Assembly: GCF_000787575.1 (NCBI RefSeq)
Contig: NW_012236532.1
Location: forward strand, 746,612-810,611
DNA: 64,000 bases
Source: Acytostelium subglobosum LB1
Taxonomy: Eukaryota; Evosea; Eumycetozoa; Acytosteliales; Acytosteliaceae
Direction: 5' to 3'
Part shown: one piece after another, positions 53,854 through 64,000 of the stretch
How the letters are laid out: the number at the start of each line of letters is the position of its first letter
Position numbering within the stretch: position 1 is the stretch's first letter
The notes under the pieces: generated by a model
The model's input: only the letters and a program-made list of their open reading frames with translations
What the model was told of the DNA's origin: nothing
Databases searched by the model: none
Program-made: the position numbers and the translations under genes

Positions 53854-54968
53854 GTCAAGCGAGACCTCACTTACGCACTCTTTTACACTGTTCAGTGTCA
53901 TGATGGTCGCACAGAAGCAACATGGATTGTATTGGATTGTATTGGTTGATGACGTGCAGTGATCACACTTGATTGTTTAGTGGTTGTATGGTTTGTGATG
54001 TGCAAGGGCAGAATGGACAACAGAGGCTTTTTTTTGATTGGGTTGAGTCCAAAAAGAAAATCACACAAAAAAATAATAATACAAAATAAAATTGGAAAAA
54101 CAATCAGAAGGAGAGGTCTTTGGTTTACAACATTGTTTTTAGAGAGGCATCACTAAACAAACAAAGGAGAAGGGGTGCATGACGTGTAGACTTATTAAAT
54201 TATTACATCGTGATCAGAGATAAAGAGAGATAGAGCACACAACACATCTTTTTTTTAAAAGGTATCATCATCCAAATCCTTCATTCATTCATTTGCTCAT
54301 CAACATCATTCAGCGTAAAGAGCAAAGAGCAAAGAACAACATTGTCTAGTTCCACTCATTTCACTCATTCACTGATTCTCTGAGGTAGGGCATTCATTCA
54401 TTCATTCGCTCATTCATTGACTCTCATCACATCACCATCGCAAACACACTCGCTCAATCAATACGATCTTGATTCCAACCGTTACACGACCCACACACCT
54501 CATTCTTTCATTCATTCACATCCCCCACACACGACACACACGATACAACGGTTACTTCTAAACACTCTTGTTGTTGTTGTGTTTGCAAACACGCTGTCTA
54601 TCATTCATTCACATCACATCACATCACATCAATCATTCATGCAATCACATAATATATACATATATATATCAATAATCTAACACCTTGTTTCCAATGCTTT
54701 CGCATTGCGCGCACTATCCACAGACAATCAGACAGACAATCAGACAGACAACAGCACAACAATTTTACAGGCATACAGATAGACACAGACACAGACACAA
54801 AGATACACAACAGATGATACAGACTGATTGTTGAGTAGAGTAGTCTCATTCATTCAATCATACATATAATATAATATATAAGCAATAGCTTAAAGCTACA
54901 GCTAGAGCGCCACAGTAGCAGCAACAGCAGCAACAGCAGCAACAGCAGAAACAGCTAGAGCTATAGCT
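53854..54968. other. Intergenic region and long leader
   Basis: About 1.1 kb. The first part is AT-rich with several poly(A)/poly(T) runs (54030-54260). The second is CATT/CACA-rich, with repeated CAGACAATCAGACAGA near 54718-54750 and CAGCAACAG near 54917-54950, as expected of a long 5' leader. No gene or RNA was recognised. Confidence 0.4.
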
Positions 54969-57902
54969 ATGAACTTTACAGCCCCACAAATGTCGGGAAA
55001 GATTGTGACGGCAACGATGGAGTCACATATCACAAACCTCGAGTCACTGCTGGCGAGGATGGAGGACATGATGCACGAAGCAGACTATAAGGACGTGACA
55101 TTCACCAAGCTGCGCAAACGAAAGAATGACAAGGAGGAGAAGTTGTTTGTGGCCAAGATCAACAACTTGATGCGACACCTCATCGAGTTCAAGGCCGATC
55201 GCTCGCTCGTGCACATCTTTCATCTGCGCTTCATCCATTCGTGCACGCCCATCCGGCGCCAGCGCCTCGCCAAGATCATCGCTCAGCTGACAGAATATCT
55301 GCGGATCATCAACAAGGAGTCGCCATTGATTGTCAGCAACCCCAACAGCAGCAACAGCAGTTTGGGCGGCCAAACATCGTCAGGCCCCATCTACGAGATG
55401 TCTGGCTCGATCACGTCGACTGGCACCTCGAACAGCACCAACTCACCCAACTCTGTGCCATCCAGCGCGCAAGGCCACGACTCGTCAGTGATGGAGAACC
55501 TGACGCTGGCCGGCCTGTCCATGTCGTTGCACAGCAATGGCGCGTCGGCCAATCCCTCGCCCATGCACATGTCGCCCAATCTGGCCGCGTCGCCACCCTC
55601 AGCCGCCTACTTTGTCAAGGAGGCGCCAGAGGTCAAGATGGCGCGCGAGCTCTACGACTATCTCACATCGCATCGTACCGATCCCGACAACTCACTCATT
55701 GGCTGCGAGCTCAGCTCGTCGTTCATCGACGGCCTCTTTAAGTTCCGTTCACAGCACTCATACAACAAGCGATCGTTGGTCAGGATGATCAAGAGCTGGG
55801 GTGCGCTCAAAGACGAGTCGCTCATCAAGGAGGTGCGCAAGATGTCCGCCACACTCAATGGTTTGGACTTTAAGCGAGGCGAATTGGTAGTGGTCGACCT
55901 TGGCAATGATGGTATTGGCGGCGGTAGTGGCATAAACAACAGTAATAATGGCAGCGGCAATGGTGGAGCGGATGACGACGACTATGTCTTTGACATTGAT
56001 GATGAGCCTGCTACCACAGTAGCACCAACTTCCAACAAGCCACACAACACAAGCAACATCAGCATTAACAGCAACAACAACAATAACAACAACAACAACA
56101 ATCACAGCAACATATCAATCACAAACAAGAGTAACAGTAGTTTGAGTCACGCGCTAGACGAGTCCATCGAGCTGAGCAATCGACCAAATGTATATAAGTT
56201 TGCGAGATTCGACGACGAGCATCTGAGCCGCAGTTGCAAGATCTTCACGATACCAACCGAGGACGCCAAGACGTCCACGACCATCGTGAACAGCTCCAAC
56301 GTCTACAAGCTCAGCCCCGAGATCGTTGAGCAGATCCGGTCGGAGAAGAACATCGTCAAGCTGATCGTCGACCCGTCCATCCCCTTCAATCTCAGCCTGG
56401 CGCAGCGCGAGAACGACCTCTTGTATCGCTACCTCGAGTCCAAGGGCGTTGAGATTAGCATCTTTGAGCGATGTCGCAGCAACCAGACGTCGTTCGCCGA
56501 GATGCCCGCCATCAAGAACTGTCGTCGCGTGATGGGCCAGCTCGAGAACAACCTCAGCCAGCTGCCCCTGCTGACGCAGGCCATCCAGTTTGCCAAGCAG
56601 GAGTCCAAACCATTCTTGGAGACCACGCGCAAGACCTGCTTCTACATCCCCCTGCTGATGCAGATGGAGGAGATGGCTAAGAACATCGAGGCCGACCGCG
56701 AAAAGAAGATCAGGACGCGCATTCAACAGCTGATGACCTATGTCGACCTCAACCTACAGAAGCTGATGGAGGAGAAGAAGGAGATCCTCGAGGGATCGGC
56801 CAACAACAAGCTGTCTCAATGGTGGATGGCTATAAGCAGGGAGGAGGTCGAGTCCTTCCTCCTGAAGCGTCAATTCGACTTCAACGCCGTTCCACAAGAC
56901 TACATGGAGAAGCCGCCACAGAACATGGCAGCTGTCCGATTCAACCTTGATCTGCTACACGACATATTGACCCCTAATGTAAGTGTAGTCCGTCACTCCC
57001 CTGGGCTGTCCAGTCCAAGACCTGGATACTAACTACCATTCAATCACTCACAGGGAGGAGGACAAACAAAGTCTAGCGTGCAGTTCAGCAAGACGGTTGT
57101 GGAGAAGCTCGTCCGCGACGTGTATCCAAAGATAGAGCTGTTTGTTGTAAAATGTAAACTGGTAGTATTGGATTGTATTGGCGCTTTTGACGTGTCGCTG
57201 GCCGAGCTCGAGGCCAATGGCATGCTGGATATGGATCGCCTGCGTCAGCTGTATCTGATGCACAAGCAGAACCTCGAGCGCCAAAAGTGCTCGCATATCG
57301 ATCGCATCTTCAAGGACATCGAGTACCTGTTGGACATGCGCCGCCTGGAGGACACGACCAGCCCGACCGAGAAGCGTCTGGACATCGTAACCATCAGCGG
57401 CATCACGTTTGGCAGGCTGCATCGCCTGGAGAACGAGATGAGGACTGTCGTCGAGCTGTGGAAGCACCTGGAGACATCTCCATCCAGCAGCAGCCCGCCT
57501 GTCCTGCATACCAAGAACTCATTCCTGAACTATATATCAAAGTCGACTCCGCAGCTGCCCACCATGATATCGGGCGGCAGCCACGCCTCGGAGCAGCAGT
57601 CGACGGCTCCCCAGAAACCGCTGCCGCCAACTCCCAAGAAGGGCTCCAAGGAGGACAAGCGATGGAATGAGCCACTCAAACCCATTGCCCGTCTGCCTCA
57701 GCTGCTCAATCAACAGAGAACCAAAACACAGCCCCTTCAGCACCTCAACCGCAGCGAGCTGTCGCACAGCAGTGGCAGCCTACCGACTGCCGCTTCGATA
57801 TTCAACCTGCAGCGCGACATGAGCAACTCGTCGACCAAGAGCAGCTCCAGCGACTCTGCGTTCAGCGAGGACGCTCAAGAGCAGTTCCAGTCTGACATGT
57901 AA
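54969..57902 (+). CDS. Uncharacterised 952-residue protein
   Basis: Exons 54969-56978 and 57054-57902 join in frame. I do not recognise the family. Residues 15-120 are helical and basic (ITNLESLLARMEDMMHEADY, then RRQRLAKIIAQLTEYLRIIN). A Ser/Asn/Thr-rich linker follows. A second helical block reads ELYDYLTSHRTDPDNSLIGC, then NKRSLVRMIKSWG. A polyAsn linker comes next. The largest ordered block (about residues 400-800) carries VKLIVDPSIPFNLSLAQREN, RKTCFYIPLLMQMEEMAKNI and LVRDVYPKIELFVVKCKLVV. The tail is Ser-rich with PLPPTPKK, a possible SH3 ligand. There is no signal peptide or membrane segment. Coding GC is high. A large cytosolic scaffold is the most that can be said. Confidence 0.75.
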
Positions 57903-58022
57903 TGTAATACCCCTTCTCTATCTATCTAGAGCTCTCTTTCGCATGCGCATTCGCTGCATGTGCGTGCCGCGCGTCTTGTGTATTTGTTATTTGTCTTTTC
58001 CAAGTTGAGGCTGGTCATCTGA

Positions 58023-59507
58023 TCAGAGGCCAAAGACGTACTCTGATATCTTGGAGAATATTGATGGATTGGAGGAGGTGTTTGGTTGATTTGTCGAATA
58101 CTCCATTGGGTCGTAGTTGCTTCTATGTGGAGCATATGCCTCCAACTCTTTGAATGGAACTTGAGCACTTGGTTCTGGAAGTGGTCCAGATTTCTGGAAG
58201 TCGTGTATGATCAAGTTAGCGCGATCATTAAATCAATAAACCGAACAATCAAACAACTGAGCACTTACAATGATGTCTTTGCAGGGAGTTATACCAATCA
58301 TATAGTTGCCATGTATCAAACCATTCTTTGTGAGTAGGTCATTGGCTACGGATTCTGATTCGAGTCGGATGTGTATCCAGTGAGCGTTGGCATGTGGATA
58401 TTTAAGTTCGACAATGTGTGCATGTGTCTCGATAACGTCCAGTATGACATCGCTACTGGCCAGTGGGAAGCCAAATACTGTCACCCATCGCTTATCATAC
58501 TTGTCGCTGTAGAGATGTTGACTGTCTGCCGTGGGCGAGAAGTAGTTGGACGTGGTCTGAATGGATGATGACATCATTGGCGCTGTTGCTCCTGTGCCAG
58601 AGGCCACCATTGTAGAGTTGTTAAAGGCTGATAGTGACAGCTGCTGCTGTTGTTGTTGTAGCTGCTGTAGTTGCTGCTGTTGTTGTTGCTGCTGGGGTGG
58701 CGGCAGCGCCAGCTGGTGCAGCGAGTTGGGTTGGCCGGGCGTCTCAAAGAATGACATGGTGATGCTCTGCGAGGTGGTTGGTAGTTGGTTGTTGGCGCCG
58801 TGCACTGATGAGAGTGCCGATGGGCTCGGGTCGTCGTATATCGATGTCTTGGGGATGTAGTCTTTGTTGATGAGCATGTTCTGCTGTTGTTGCTGTTGCT
58901 GCTGCGAATAGTTGGACTGCGAGGGGTAGCCTGAGAAGCCAGACTGACGCATCGAGTTGTACCCACCACTCTTGACGTTGAACGGCGAATATGGTGTCGA
59001 CGGGGAGTGCTGCATCTGCTGCTGAGTGTGTGGCGGCGAGGTCGTCAGAGAGGAGACGCCAGGGTTCTCCATGATGGGCTTTCGCTTGTCTGTGCTGGTC
59101 GACAGGTCCACGCGATCCTGTGCAAAGATCCTGCTCTGTATGTAATGTTTATCATTCTGTTGTTGTTGTGATTGAAGTAGTTGTTGTTGTTGCAGTTGCT
59201 GCTGTGGTTGTAGTTGTAGTTGTAGCTGTTGTGATTGTTGTTGTGGTTGTTGCTGTTGAGATGATAATGATTGAGTTCCCATGCCCATGCCACCACCGCC
59301 AAGAGAGTATTGACTTAGTGGTTGAGGACGTGATGTCATTGAGAACATGTTATTGCCGCCATTGGCAGTCGTACTTAAAGACGCCAGTGATCCATTGTTC
59401 GTTGTCGACGATGTAGCAGTAGAGCCAATACTACTATTAGCTCCACTATTGAACTGACCAAGAGATGTTGATCCCAATGATGATTGATTAGGGTTTGGAG
59501 CAAACAT
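58023..59507 (-). CDS. nup35: Nucleoporin Nup35/Nup53
   Basis: Exons 59507-58269 and 58193-58023 join in frame (CKDI to IKSGPLPEPSA) to 469 residues. Residues ~340-410 form the MPPN-type RRM fold of Nup35/Nup53: KRWVTVFGFPLASSDVILDV, then NAHWIHIRLESESVANDLLT and MIGITPCKD. This domain dimerises and lies in the inner ring of the nuclear pore, bound to Nup93, Nup155 and membrane. The first 330 residues are Gln/Ser/Asn-rich with long Gln runs and scattered GF/FG pairs. The protein is longer than animal Nup35 (about 326 residues) because of these runs. A final short amphipathic stretch (FSKISEYVFGL) fits the C-terminal membrane-binding helix of the family. Confidence 0.88.
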
Positions 59508-59702
59508 GTATTATATTTATATATATGTATAATTTGTTTGAGTGAATGAATGACATTCACATGAATGTTAACTTGAGTTCGTCTTCAAGTTGAAAACGCG
59601 CCACTTTCTTTCTTTTCTAATTCATGTGGTCATCTGGATTGACACTTGTCCAGGAATGATCATTCTTCATTAGAGTCTTCAAGAAAGTAGTCAGCATCAG
59701 GT

Positions 59703-59906
59703 TCAGCTCGCTGTTGTGCCTCCCTTGATCTGCTTGGTTAAGCTCTCTATAAACTCGTTACTCAACTGGCTGAGTTTGTCATATATCTTGTCAATATTCT
59801 CCTGGATCAAGTTGTGGATGTCAATTTGAGGTTCAGAGCTTGTAGCTCCTCTTCCTACTCGGCTGACTTCAATTATCTTGTTCTTCTTCTCCAGCAACGA
59901 TGACAT
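59703..59906 (-). CDS. Small helical protein, 67 residues, unrecognised
   Basis: A single-exon frame, MSSLLEKKNKIIEVSRVGRG, then HNLIQENIDKIYDKLSQLSN, then EFIESLTKQIKGG. Heptad-like spacing in the second half suggests a coiled coil. The ATG follows a typical AT-rich leader, and the stop is followed by AG-rich sequence. Size and shape recall small subunits of tethering, kinetochore or Mediator-type complexes, but no specific match comes to mind. Confidence 0.55.
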   Translation of the reverse strand: MSSLLEKKNKIIEVSRVGRGATSSEPQIDIHNLIQENIDKIYDKLSQLSNEFIESLTKQIKGGTTAS

Positions 59907-60106
59907 TGTGTTTGCAGTCTCTTAACACTGACCTTTTGCCTCTTCAATTCAATTTAATTGAGCCAGTGACGTCATACAGTAAAGATATTCGGCTTTTCGG
60001 GTTCAGTTTATTCTCACTTTGATCTAAAGACATGATCTAAAGACAATCAAAAGGTCTACTATTTGAAGACATTCAATTCATTATAATACTTACTTAATTC
60101 TACAAC

Positions 60107-60153
60107 ATGAAATCAACAAATATATTAACTATCTTATTCCTTACTGTTAGGTA

Positions 60154-60189
<36 letters not shown>

Positions 60190-60697
60190 AAGGATATCAT
60201 CTCCAAGATAACGTAATACTAACTAACAGTACAACAAAAAGTGTTGCATTCGCCTGCACAACAGTAGAGCTCTGCTACCAGGAGAGCTCAAATCCATTGT
60301 ATTGTTGTACAACTACAAATTCCAATCCAAACAAAGATGACGTCCTACTTGGCGATTGCACTGCAGTGACCTCTTCTGAAACTGTTTCTCTCCAAGTTGT
60401 CCTAATCACAAACAGCAACTATACTTCACCACAAGTGAAGAGCAATTTAGAAGTTAATTACAAAGACTCTGGTATCCAATATGATAGTAAGTCTTTCTTT
60501 GCTGCAACAAACGTAGTTGTTATCCAAATCACTCACTCCATCCATCCATCCATCCATCCATCCATCCATCAACAGTCGACATGTCCTTGCAGAGACAGAA
60601 TTTAACAACTTGGGAGAGTACGACCATTGTTGCATATCAGAATGATGGAAGATTTACAAGATATACATACTATTCATCTGTTACTTGTCTGAATTAA
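60107..60697 (+). CDS. Small secreted Cys-containing protein, 140 residues
   Basis: Exons 60107-60150, 60230-60486 and 60576-60697 join in frame. A short signal peptide is split by intron 1 (MKSTNILTILFLTVS, then TTKSVAFACTTVEL). The mature part has six Cys (ACTTVELCYQE, PLYCCTTT, GDCTAV, SVTCLN) and is Thr/Ser-rich, as for a disulfide-linked extracellular protein. Intron 1 holds a (TA)n run and intron 2 a (CATC)n run, the latter in frame by chance so the middle exon looks longer. The family is not recognised; a dictyostelid-specific secreted protein is likely. Confidence 0.6.
60157..60187. repeat. (TA)n microsatellite in intron
   Basis: About 15 TA units inside intron 1 of the small secreted protein gene. 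Confidence 0.85.
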
Positions 60698-60809
60698 AAG
60701 TATTTTGGAATCTTGATTGTTGGTGGAACCATTCTAGGTCCTTAAAACACATCATCCCCAAGTCAGTCATAGAGTTGGGTAGTCAACGCCCAGCTGGATG
60801 CGGACAATA

Positions 60810-62538
60810 CTAGACTATTCCATTAAACGGTAGAACGTCATCACGGAATGAGTCGCAAACTTGGAGAATCTTGGCATGATCGTTGGTTATAGCTGCTTGT
60901 CTAATCTGATTCCTAAAGTTGATGGTTGAGTCTAATATAGGTTTGAGTGACTCTTCCACTTTGTTGGAATTCGTCCATCCGTGATGGTCACGGCCACCAG
61001 CGCTGTTGGCCACTCCAAACACTCTAAGTAAATACGTTATGTAGTTGGCAATATTTGTGTTGATTGATACACGAGCACTCTCTTGATTGTCGGTCAAATA
61101 GATATTTGTCCGCTTGATCAAATTATTCAATTCATGCATCACATCCACCGTGTTGAAGCTGTCCAAAAGGTATAGGTGTATGTCTTTCTTGGCGGCTAAC
61201 AACTGTGCGTTCAGGTCCTTGTCAACTTGCCTCCATGATTGTGGTTTGCGGCTGGATGACGAGGATCTAGTCTGATCGGCATCAATTCTAAGTACAGACT
61301 TGATCAAGTGAAAGAACTCTGTGAATATCCTCTCAAACTCTATCACATTCTTCATTGTATCGGGTCCATAGTCCAAAGGTTTATCATATCTATGAAGCAA
61401 GAACAACATCCTCTACTGTCTGGCAGTGAACTTTTCAAGAGCAGACTTGATTGATTGATTGATTAATTGAGTGATTGGAATGTTTCCAGTGATTGATTAA
61501 TAAAAGTTACTTACCTTGATGGTAATATAGTTCTTGATTTCCATATGCATTCTCTGTCCACTAAATGTTAGATGTCCAGTGTGGATAGAGTAGTTGGCCC
61601 ATTGATTGCATTCATGATGAGCCTCGCATTGCGCTATCACATTGTTGTGATGAGGGAATGTGAAATCCTCGCAACCAGAGTGAATGTCAATGTTTGATCC
61701 GAGTATATCGCTTGCCATTGCCGAGCATTGTACGTGCCAACTAGGTTGGCCTGGGCCCCAAGGTGATGGCCACGCCAGTTCACAATCAGTCTTGGAATGA
61801 TTCCACATGATAAAATCAGTGGAGGCCTCTGCGACCACTGATGACTTTGATGGATCAAGCTTGCCATATTCATGTCCATACTTCCCGGTCTTGAAACTGT
61901 TGACATCAAAGTACACTGAGCCATTCGACACATAAGCATATCCATTATCAATGATTCTTAGAATGAATGATATTTGATCATTAATAAATAGACCTATCAT
62001 TCAAAAGAATAGAGGTCTGTGAAGAATGATTCCTCCCATTGACGTGAGAGCTCAATGTAAGTGTTGTTGATACCAAGTGGTTGTGGTGGTGGTGGCTGAT
62101 GATGTAATCGTAGTCGATTGGCTTGAAGAAGTATTTGATGATCAATATCATTCATACTCATAATGTATTGAACATCGTATCCAAAGTAATCCATCATTAT
62201 ACGTCTTTGAATATCGAAGCAAACATAAGACCTGGCATGTCCCATGTGCGGTGGTGTCTTTATCGATGGTCCACAAACGAACCAAGTCACCAGCCTTCCA
62301 CCACTTATTGGTATGAATGTAGTCTATAAATATACTTAATGGTCAGTGTATCATTGGAGTGATTGAGTTGATGGAACCAATCATACCTTGTTCAATGTTA
62401 ATGAGTTATAGATCTTCAGATGATCAGAGTGATGTGGTATAAGGCCTTGGGGTTGGTTTCCTGAAAGTTCTTTGTTTCCAGTGATTGCTGTTGTTGTTGT
62501 TGGGTTCGACTCAGTAGTCTCCTGACCTTTTCCAACAT
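60810..62538 (-). pseudogene. Decayed mitochondrial cysteinyl-tRNA synthetase gene
   Basis: The frames match CARS2-type CysRS along the protein: IYNSLTLNK, VTWFVCGPSI, HMGHARSYVCFDIQRRI (HIGH motif as HMGH), GKLDPSKSSVV, SPWGPGQPSWHVQCSAMASD, FPHHNNVIAQCEAHHECNQW and YSIHTGHLTFSG. A start at 62538 gives MLEKVRRLLSRTQ, a mitochondrial-type leader. Damage is widespread. The leader and the IYNSLT part are out of frame. About 14 residues seem lost near 62010, with a frame change. TVYDH reads SIKTPP. HHENEIAQ reads HHNNVIAQ. The KMSKS loop reads RMHMEIKNYITI. A TAG stands in frame after EKFTARQ (61413-61415). Introns at 62396-62324 and 61514-61446 remain. A dead or repurposed copy is the best reading; a functional cytosolic enzyme must be elsewhere. 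Confidence 0.7.
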
Positions 62539-62853
62539 CAATAATTCTTTTTATTTGATTGTTTGATTGTTTGAATGATTGATCGATGGATATGATTGAG
62601 ACTAATGATATACAATATTGATTAGAATCCAGTCTAAAGTGGATAGAATCAATGAATATAATGACCAGTGATCAACTGAAATAGAAATCTATGGTCCACA
62701 TTTAGACAAAAGTCGAAAGAGAATTCGAAAAAATGGATATTTTGAAGTTTTTGGCCCTTTCAATCATCATTCATGTTCATCAACACACAATTCATACTTA
62801 CTTATTATTACAACTAACATTTAAACATACATATATATATATATAAGTAAGGA

Positions 62854-64000
62854 ATGCTACAGTGGAGGAAGTTCCCATTCTTTGATAAAGAGTTGGTGAA
62901 GGATGAAGGCACACAGAGTCCAAACAGTGTCATTCAAGTATGTCATCATCAATCCAATCAATCAATGAATGGACATAGTAGTAGTAGTGATGGATCATCA
63001 ATCTAACTTGTTCGAACAAACATTGTTGTTATTATAACATTATTAGAAACTATCGATATCATGTATAACATCAGGCAGAGGACGACTGATCATTGGTGAC
63101 TCTGAAGGATTCATCAACTTCTTTGATCGCGAGTTCCATTTGAGCTCGTTTCACGCCTATCAAGAGACAGTCAGCTTTGCTCATCAATTAAAGGAACGTA
63201 ACTTCCTTATAACCATTGGATTTGACGAGTCTGGCACATCACCATTGCTCAAGATCTGGAACCTCGACAAGCACGACAAGAATGAAGTGCCACTATGTGT
63301 TCGATCAATCAAGATTGATGTCCTACGTGATCAAAAGTACATGAATGTATGTACCTACGACTTGTCAATGTCATGTGACTCACTCACTCACACTCACTCA
63401 CTCAATCACGATCATTCAATCAGATTACTACACTCACATGTTTGGAAGACTTATCACAGATTGTTGTTGGATTGGTGAATGGAGAGGTGTTGTCAATGCG
63501 AGGCGATGTGTTTAGAGATAAGGTGATCAAACAGAAGACTTTGAAGACACCTGGCGACTCACCAGTGATGGGAATGGGCTTTGTGACCAAGGGCACATCG
63601 TCCCCAGTGCTCTTTGTCCAGACACTGACACACGTCTACACGTATGTGCGCGATCACGAGGAGGTCATCGACAAGATCCGACCAGAGGAGGAGAGTGGCG
63701 ACAACCTGTCGTTCACAATGAGTGACGACCAGGTGCCAATCGTGGCGCGTAAGAATGCCATCTACTTTTACAACGTAGATGGCCGTGGCCCGGCCTTTGG
63801 TTTCACGGGCATCAAGTCCAAGCTGCTGTGGTTCCGTTCGTACCTTGTGGTTGTTGAGGAGCCCGGCTCGCTGAGCGGCGTCGGCTTCCCCAACGCGCTG
63901 GGCTCGCCATCGCTCAACAGCTCGATTGGACAGAAGCAGACCACCGTCAACATCTACGACCTCAAGAACAAGTATCTGGGCTTCACCGACAAGTTTGAAG
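62854..64000 (+). CDS. vps11: VPS11, HOPS/CORVET tethering subunit (5' part)
   Basis: Exons 62854-62937, 63047-63346 and 63424-64000 (open at the window edge) join in frame to about 320 residues of a protein usually near 900-950. The N-terminal beta-propeller matches VPS11: LQWRKFPFFDKELVKDE at the start, TSGRGRLIIGDSEGFINFFD, FHAYQETVSFAHQLKERNFL, PLLKIWNLDKHDKN, LEDLSQIVVGLVNGEVLSMR and NIYDLKNKYLGFTDKFE. VPS11 is part of both CORVET and HOPS, which tether endosomes and lysosomes; its C-terminal RING lies beyond the window. Intron 2 has CACT/CAAT repeats on the coding strand. Confidence 0.92.

Noticed and set aside
61793-61805. TGGAATGATTCCA as another non-coding copy of the palindrome
   Set aside because: It lies within the CysRS coding homology (MWNHSK), so it may be coincidence; not counted with the intronic copies.
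60810-62538. Programmed UAG readthrough explaining in-frame TAG codons here and at about 710
   Set aside because: TAG is used as a normal stop in this window (CAP-G2 and OSBP genes), and the CysRS locus also has frame and motif losses, so decay or sequence error is simpler.
1-64000. tRNA genes, rRNA, CRISPR arrays, LTR or other retroelements, DNA transposons
   Set aside because: Looked for conserved A/B-box pairs, long terminal or inverted repeats, and polymerase, integrase or transposase motifs; none was convincing by eye.

Overview
The window is nuclear DNA of a social amoeba (Dictyostelia). The evidence is three F-box/FNIP-repeat loci, a family greatly expanded in dictyostelids; runs of Asn, Gln, Ser and Thr in otherwise ordinary proteins; introns of about 60-100 bp; gaps between genes of often under 300 bp; and AT-rich 5' leaders. 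Coding GC is clearly higher than in Dictyostelium discoideum, so a species outside the most AT-rich group is likely. I cannot name it. There are no rRNA genes, CRISPR arrays or intact mobile elements, and I could not convince myself of any tRNA gene.

Layout. 1-2.3 kb: a broken unrecognised gene with a Pro/Ser/Gln-rich tandem repeat, a truncated FNIP relic and a tiny secreted-peptide gene. 2.5-7 kb: a kinesin-7 motor and a full F-box/FNIP protein. 7.5-12.3 kb: a neurochondrin homologue, a TMEM223-like mitochondrial membrane protein and a NAA80-type (actin) N-acetyltransferase. 12.4-18.5 kb: a second F-box/FNIP gene, pyridoxamine-phosphate oxidase, an XRCC3-like RecA-fold protein and a DHHC palmitoyltransferase. 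19-28 kb: a secreted glycanase-like protein, GTP cyclohydrolase I and condensin-II subunit G2. 28-38.5 kb: an oxysterol-binding protein behind a long structured leader, an interrupted Asteroid/XPG-like gene and a myotubularin phosphatase. 40-50.5 kb: tandem short-chain dehydrogenases, a beta-helix surface protein, NSUN5, a two-RRM-like protein and a mitochondrial MinE. 50.9-64 kb: BLOC1S2, tepsin, an uncharacterised 952-residue protein, Nup35/Nup53, small proteins, a decayed mitochondrial cysteinyl-tRNA synthetase and the 5' part of VPS11.

The genes form no operon-like pathway. Themes do recur: endolysosomal traffic (BLOC1S2, tepsin, VPS11, OSBP, myotubularin, DHHC), mitochondria (MinE, TMEM223-like, the CysRS relic), chromosome and spindle work (kinesin-7, condensin II, XRCC3) and the FNIP family.

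Exon boundaries were placed by hand from GT..AG sites and checked by reading-frame arithmetic. Several genes (neurochondrin, myotubularin, Asteroid-like, CysRS) carry frame breaks. The Asteroid-like gene also contains two N bases. Some breaks may therefore be assembly errors and others real decay. The most notable finds are the intron-bearing MinE, the CysRS relic that has lost its KMSKS loop, a cluster of hairpins upstream of the OSBP gene, and two intron-enriched motifs: sense-strand CAAT/CATT/CACT tetranucleotide runs and a TGGAATNATTCCA palindrome.
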